A stretch of 64,000 bases of DNA from Salinarimonas soli (GTDB lineage Bacteria; Pseudomonadota; Alphaproteobacteria; Rhizobiales; Beijerinckiaceae). A program made the translations under genes and the position numbers. A model generated the notes under the pieces. It was not told where the DNA came from. It did no database searches and saw only the letters and a list, made by a program, of their open reading frames with translations. This document shows, piece by piece, positions 59,900-64,000 of the stretch (position 1 is the stretch's first letter; each line of letters begins with the position of its first letter). The DNA lies in NCBI RefSeq assembly GCF_008386575.1, contig NZ_VUOA01000034.1, positions 124,001 to 188,000 on the forward strand. Direction: 5' to 3'.

Positions 59900-60116
59900 C
59901 GGCGTCCTCCGGGCGGAGCGGGGGTGGTCTGAAGCTGGGTCGATCTTCGCTAAAGGCGCCTCAACGCTCCATCATGCGCCCGGGGTGCCGCGCGACATCT
60001 TGGTTCAGGGTGGATACACGGAGGTATAGGCCGGGCGCGCATCGCGGGTCCGGCGACAGTGACGGCGCCTCAGAGCACGTGCTCGATCCTGAACGGAAGC
60101 CTCGTCGGCTAGCCGT

Positions 60117-63100
60117 TCACCCGACCTCGCCGCGACGCTCGTCCTCCCGCAACGGCCGCCCTCGTCGCCCCGTTACGAGGCCGGCCAGCGGGCGGAGGGC
60201 GCGGCCGAGATCGCCCATGAGCATGAAGACGGCCGGGACGAAGACGAGGGAGAGCAGGGTTGAGGTGATCAGGCCGCCGATGACCGCGATGGCGATCGGC
60301 GCCCGTGCCTCGCCGCCCGCCCCGATGGCGAGCGCCGAGGGAACCATGCCGGCCACCATGGCGACCGTCGTCATGATGATGGGGCGAGCTCGCTTGCGGC
60401 CCGCGTCGACGATGGCCCGCTCCCGGCTTAAGCCCTGCGCCTCGGCCTCCAGCGCGAAATCGACCAGCAGGATGGCGTTCTTGGTCACGATGCCCAAGAG
60501 CATGAGGATGCCGATCGAGACCGGCATGCTGATCGGCTGTCCGGCGGCGAGGAGCCCGAGCATCGCGCCGCCGATGGACAGCGGGAGCGAGAACAGGATC
60601 ACGATCGGCTGGAGGAAGCTCGCGAACAGGATGACGAGCACGCCGTAGACCAGGAGCAGGCCGGCCTGCATGGCGATGGCGAACCCGTCGAACAGCTCGG
60701 TCATGGTTTCGGCGTCGCCCGCCTCTCGCACCGAGATGCCGGGCGGCGGCTGGCGCGCGGCCGGCAGGGCGAGCGTGGCGCTCATGGCCTCGCCGAGCGC
60801 CACGCCTCCAGCGAGATCGGCCTCGATGGTGATGCTGCGCGCGCGGTCATAGCGCTCGATGCTCGCCTGCCCCTGGCCGAGCTGCACCTCCGCCACGGCG
60901 CCCAAGGGGACCGGCTGGCCTTGCGGTCCGGCGACCTGCAGGGCCTCGAGGAAGAGCCGGTCCTCCAGGAAGGCCGGATCGAGCCGAACCCGCACGGGCA
61001 GGAGGCGCCCGCCCATGTCGACGCGGGGCAGGTTGGGGCCGACATCCCCGAGCGTCGTGACCCGCAGCGCCTCGGCGAGCGCCGCGGACGGCAGGCCGAG
61101 GGCGGCGGCCTCGGGGCGGGGCAGCACCCGGATCTCGGGCTGCGCCAGGGAGGCGGTGGAGATCACGTTGCTGAGCTGCGGCAGCCGGCGCATCTGCGCC
61201 GCGAGGTCGGCCGCGGCAGCCGATACGCCTGCCCCGTCTTCCCCCGTGACGATGACGGTCACGGGCCGCAGGCCGTTGGCGTCGAGGAAGTAGAAGCGGA
61301 TGTCGGGCACCTGGGCGAGCTCGTCGGCGATCACGCGTTCGAGCTCGCGCTGGGGCCGCTTGCGCTCGGCGCGAGACGCGTAATCGACGATCAACGTCGC
61401 CCGCCGGGCCTCGGGAGCGCCGATCGGCACCCGCCCGCCCTGGACGAGGACGGAGCGCACCTCGGGGATCGCCTTCAGCCGCCGGGTCACCGCGTCGGCG
61501 GTGGCGCGCGTCCCGTCGAGGCCGACACCGGGCGGCAGCTCGAGGACGACGAGCGAGCGGCTGGTGTCCTCGGGCGGCAGGAGCGTCGTGGGCAGGAGCA
61601 GCGCGCTCGCGATCGAGCCGGCGAAGACCGCGAGGCCGAGGACGACCGTGACGATCCGGTGGCGCACCGACCAAGCGACGAGGCCGGTATAGGCCCGCAG
61701 GATGCGCCCGTCGGCCTCGTCATGGGCGTGCGCGGCCGAGCTGTCGCGCAGGAAATAGGCCGCGAGCATGGGCGTGATCAGGCGCGCCACGAGGAGCGAG
61801 ACGAACACCGCCACCGCGATCGTGACGCCGAACTGCTTGAAGAACTGGCCCGCGATCCCGCCCATGAAGCTCGATGGCACGAAGATCGCGATGATCGTCG
61901 CCGTAATCGCGATTACGGCGAGCCCGATCTCGTCCGCCGCCTCCAGCGCCGCGTCGTAGGCCGACTTCCCCGTCCGCATGTGCCGGATGATGTTCTCGAT
62001 CTCGACGATGGCGTCGTCCACGAGGATCCCCGTCGAGAGCGTGATCGCGAGCAGGCTGACGAGGTTGAGGGAGAAGCCCAGCGTCTCCATGGCCCAGAAG
62101 GTCGGGAGGATGGAGAGCGGGAGGGCGATCGCGGCGATGAGCGTCGCCCGCCAGTCCTTGAGGAAGATGAACACCACGATCACCGCGAGCGCCGCCCCCT
62201 CCAGGAGCGTGCTCACCGTCGCGTGATAGTTGCCGATCGTGTACTCGACCGGGTTGTCGACGAGCCTGAACGAGACCCCGGGGTGGGCGGCGGCGAGCGC
62301 GGCCACGCGAGCCGCGACCTCCCGCGCGACGTCGACGTCGCTCGCGCCCCGGGCCCGGGAGACCGCGAAGGCCACGATGGGCTCGCCGTCGAACATGGCA
62401 AAGGTGCGCGGCTCCGCCACCGTGTCTCGAACCGTGCCGAGGTCGTCGAGGCGCAGGGTCGAGCCGTTCGGCATCGCGATCGGGGTCGAGGCGAGCGCCT
62501 CGACGGTGTGGACGCCGGCAAGCGTCCGGATCACCGTATCGCGACCCGACGCCGGCGCCCGCCCGCCCGCCATGTCGGCGGTCGCGGCCCGCAATTGCTG
62601 GTTCACCCCCGGGACGGTGAGCCCCGCCTCCGCCAGGCGGACCGGGTCGAGGGTGACGGAGATCTCCCGGTCGAAGCCGCCGATGCGCTCGACCGTGCCG
62701 ACCCCCGCGACGCCGAGCAGCGCCCGCTTCACCGTGTCGTCGACGAAGGAGGAGATCTCCTCCGCCGTCCGGGAGGGCGCGACGACGCCAAAGGTGACGA
62801 TCGGGAGGCCGGCGATCTCGATGCGCTGGACGATCGGCTCCTGCACGGTCTGGGGCAGGTCCGCCCGCAGGCGCCCCAGCGCGTCCTTCACGTCGTTGAC
62901 GGCCGTGGCCGGGTCGGTCTCCAGCCGGAACTCGATGAGCGTCGACGACAAGCCGTCGGTGATCGAGGACGATACGTGCCGGACGCCGGCGATGCTGGCG
63001 ACCGCCGTCTCGACGGGCTTGGTGACCTGCGCCTCGATCTCGGCGGGCGCGGCGCCGAACTGGGGGACGACCACTGAGACGATGGGGAGGTCCACAGACG

Positions 63101-63218
63101 GCAGCCGGGTCACGGGCAGCCGTTGCAGGCTCGTCATGCCCAGGGCAACCAGGACGAGGAAGAGGACGAGCGCGGGGATCGGCCGCCGGATCGAGGCCGC
63201 CGAGACGTTGAGCCTCAT
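60117..63218 (-). CDS. RND-family efflux pump permease
   Basis: 1033 aa. First helix SIRRPIPALVLFLVLVALGM is followed by periplasmic PN1/PN2, and TM4 carries the proton-relay pair GILVDDAIVEIENIIRHMR. Further blocks are FVPSSFMGGIAGQFFKQFG, and near the C-terminus SMPVSIGILMLLGIVTKNAI and FVPAVFMLMGD. This is the AcrB/HAE-1 or MdtB/C-like type rather than a metal pump, for lack of the CusA methionines, but by eye this cannot be settled. ATG 63218 overlaps the adaptor stop (ATGA). A long in-frame extension to 63971 is antisense-like shadow and rejected. Confidence 0.9.
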   Translation of the reverse strand: MRLNVSAASIRRPIPALVLFLVLVALGMTSLQRLPVTRLPSVDLPIVSVVVPQFGAAPAEIEAQVTKPVETAVASIAGVRHVSSSITDGLSSTLIEFRLETDPATAVNDVKDALGRLRADLPQTVQEPIVQRIEIAGLPIVTFGVVAPSRTAEEISSFVDDTVKRALLGVAGVGTVERIGGFDREISVTLDPVRLAEAGLTVPGVNQQLRAATADMAGGRAPASGRDTVIRTLAGVHTVEALASTPIAMPNGSTLRLDDLGTVRDTVAEPRTFAMFDGEPIVAFAVSRARGASDVDVAREVAARVAALAAAHPGVSFRLVDNPVEYTIGNYHATVSTLLEGAALAVIVVFIFLKDWRATLIAAIALPLSILPTFWAMETLGFSLNLVSLLAITLSTGILVDDAIVEIENIIRHMRTGKSAYDAALEAADEIGLAVIAITATIIAIFVPSSFMGGIAGQFFKQFGVTIAVAVFVSLLVARLITPMLAAYFLRDSSAAHAHDEADGRILRAYTGLVAWSVRHRIVTVVLGLAVFAGSIASALLLPTTLLPPEDTSRSLVVLELPPGVGLDGTRATADAVTRRLKAIPEVRSVLVQGGRVPIGAPEARRATLIVDYASRAERKRPQRELERVIADELAQVPDIRFYFLDANGLRPVTVIVTGEDGAGVSAAAADLAAQMRRLPQLSNVISTASLAQPEIRVLPRPEAAALGLPSAALAEALRVTTLGDVGPNLPRVDMGGRLLPVRVRLDPAFLEDRLFLEALQVAGPQGQPVPLGAVAEVQLGQGQASIERYDRARSITIEADLAGGVALGEAMSATLALPAARQPPPGISVREAGDAETMTELFDGFAIAMQAGLLLVYGVLVILFASFLQPIVILFSLPLSIGGAMLGLLAAGQPISMPVSIGILMLLGIVTKNAILLVDFALEAEAQGLSRERAIVDAGRKRARPIIMTTVAMVAGMVPSALAIGAGGEARAPIAIAVIGGLITSTLLSLVFVPAVFMLMGDLGRALRPLAGLVTGRRGRPLREDERRGEVG

Positions 63219-64000
63219 CGCGCGGTCTCGGGGAGGATCGTGCGGACGAGGTCGCCGTCCCTCACGAAGGCGCTCGCGCGGGAGACGACGAGATCGCCGG
63301 CCGCGAGTCCCTCCCGGATCTGCACCCGGCCGCCCTCGACGAGCCCGGGCCGCACCGTCACCGTCTCGACCCGACCGTCCCGGACCCGCTGGACCATGGT
63401 GCGCTCTCCCTCGGCGACGAGCGCCGAGATCGGCACGACTGGGCCGCAGCCGGCGCCGATCTCGATCGTCCCCGCCACCGAGGCGCCGAACCGCAGCCGC
63501 GGGTCGGCTTCGAAGGCGATGCGGACGAGGCTCAGGCGGCTCTGACGGTCGATCTCGGGCGCGACGTGGCGCACGCGGCCTGCGATCAGCCCGCCCGGCG
63601 TTTGGAGGCGCGCGACCTGGCCCGGCTGGACATTGGCGAGGCGCGCGACGGCAAGGCCCGTCGCCACGTCCATCGCGCCGTCCCGGGCGAGCCGGAAGAG
63701 CGGGTCCGGGCTCGACGCCGACGCGATCACACCGATCCGGGCGCCGCGGGCCAGCACGAGGCCGTCCACCGGAGCGGTCACATCGATCGGTTCGCCGCCG
63801 CTCCCCGCCGGACCGGGCGGGGCAAGGCGCGCGAGAACCTGTCCCGCCGTCACCCGCGCGCCCTCCTCGACGAGAACCTCCGTGACGCGCCCGCCCTCGA
63901 TGGGGGGCAGGACGAGCGCATCCTCCCGGGCGACGAGCATCCCGATGAACGGCACGCGATCCGCGAGGCATTCCTCCGCCACCCGGGCGACCGTCACGGC
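63215..64000 (-). CDS. RND efflux periplasmic adaptor (HlyD/MFP type), 5' end beyond window
   Basis: The last 261 residues of a membrane-fusion protein; the start lies past base 64000. Visible parts are the lipoyl/barrel strands GGRVTEVLVEEGARVTAGQVLARLA and DVTAPVDGLVLARGARIGV, beta-barrel AGRVRHVAPEIDRQSRLSLV and the membrane-proximal MVQRVRDGRVETVTVRPGLV. The coiled-coil hairpin is short or absent. It couples by ATGA to the RND permease. An in-frame GTG at 63997 could be read as start but would remove the signal peptide, so I treat the gene as partial. Confidence 0.85.
   Translation of the reverse strand, partial: AVTVARVAEECLADRVPFIGMLVAREDALVLPPIEGGRVTEVLVEEGARVTAGQVLARLAPPGPAGSGGEPIDVTAPVDGLVLARGARIGVIASASSPDPLFRLARDGAMDVATGLAVARLANVQPGQVARLQTPGGLIAGRVRHVAPEIDRQSRLSLVRIAFEADPRLRFGASVAGTIEIGAGCGPVVPISALVAEGERTMVQRVRDGRVETVTVRPGLVEGGRVQIREGLAAGDLVVSRASAFVRDGDLVRTILPETAR

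Noticed and set aside
60921-63077. 718-codon plus-strand frame over the RND gene
   Set aside because: It is the antisense shadow of the RND permease, with low-complexity composition.
63219-63971. In-frame extension of the RND permease
   Set aside because: The RND family begins with the short leader and first helix at 63218, and the region is coding for the adaptor in another frame.
1-64000. CRISPR array, rRNA operon, prophage, secretion system or toxin-antitoxin module
   Set aside because: None of their hallmarks (regular direct repeats, rRNA sequence, phage structural or integrase genes, paired small genes with known motifs) was seen.

Overview
The window is about 64 kb of high-GC, densely coded chromosome from an alphaproteobacterium. 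The best guess is order Hyphomicrobiales (Rhizobiales), of a Methylobacterium/Microvirga-like kind. The grounds are the set of lineage-typical genes (UPF0262 next to hisD and DUF2948, DUF2842 next to a COX15-type heme A synthase, a NepR-family anti-sigma factor, an MmgR/suhB-like sRNA), the dispersed palindromic repeats and the tRNAs with encoded CCA. The assignment is by gene content and motif recognition only; no search was run. | Layout. 1-8907 is core genome: topoisomerase IV subunit A (cut by the window edge), recO, a Crp/Fnr regulator, an ABC-F ATPase, and the chain DUF2948-hisD-UPF0262-LMW phosphatase, followed by a GNAT-type protein. 9011-26976 holds a polysaccharide deacetylase, DUF2842/heme A synthase, an AbrB-type membrane protein coupled to oligopeptidase B, threonine dehydratase overlapping an orphan LivH-type permease, NAD kinase, an amidase, an orphan NepR, RlpA, a structured sRNA, RlmB and three tRNAs (Thr, Tyr, Gly). 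| 26977-29850, just after tRNA-Gly, is a decayed island: a truncated patatin, an IS5-type transposase relic, the tail of an IS3-type transposase and a frameshifted serine hydrolase. It is followed by a coherent operon (29855-34946) with a small coupled ORF, a creatininase-family amidohydrolase and a Pot/Afu-like ABC importer (ATPase, Tat-exported binding protein, fused double permease). | 35452-45691 is the most interesting unit. Nine genes run on the minus strand behind one good promoter and a palindromic operator candidate: a ribose/AI-2-type sugar importer (two permeases, binding protein, double ATPase), a DhaK+DhaL dihydroxyacetone-type kinase, a LacI regulator, a 3-hydroxyisobutyrate-dehydrogenase-like enzyme and an FGGY pentulose kinase. 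It looks like a catabolic locus for a polyol, ketose or branched sugar whose substrate cannot be named from sequence. | 45692-47147 is low-coding with an IS3-type relic. 47148-59899 carries cytochrome P460, an MBL hydrolase, a membrane alpha/beta hydrolase, a quinone-oxidoreductase-like enzyme, a hybrid histidine kinase and a GMC/gluconate-dehydrogenase pair. 60117-64000 is an RND efflux pump with its adaptor gene running off the end. There is no CRISPR array, rRNA operon or intact transposase.
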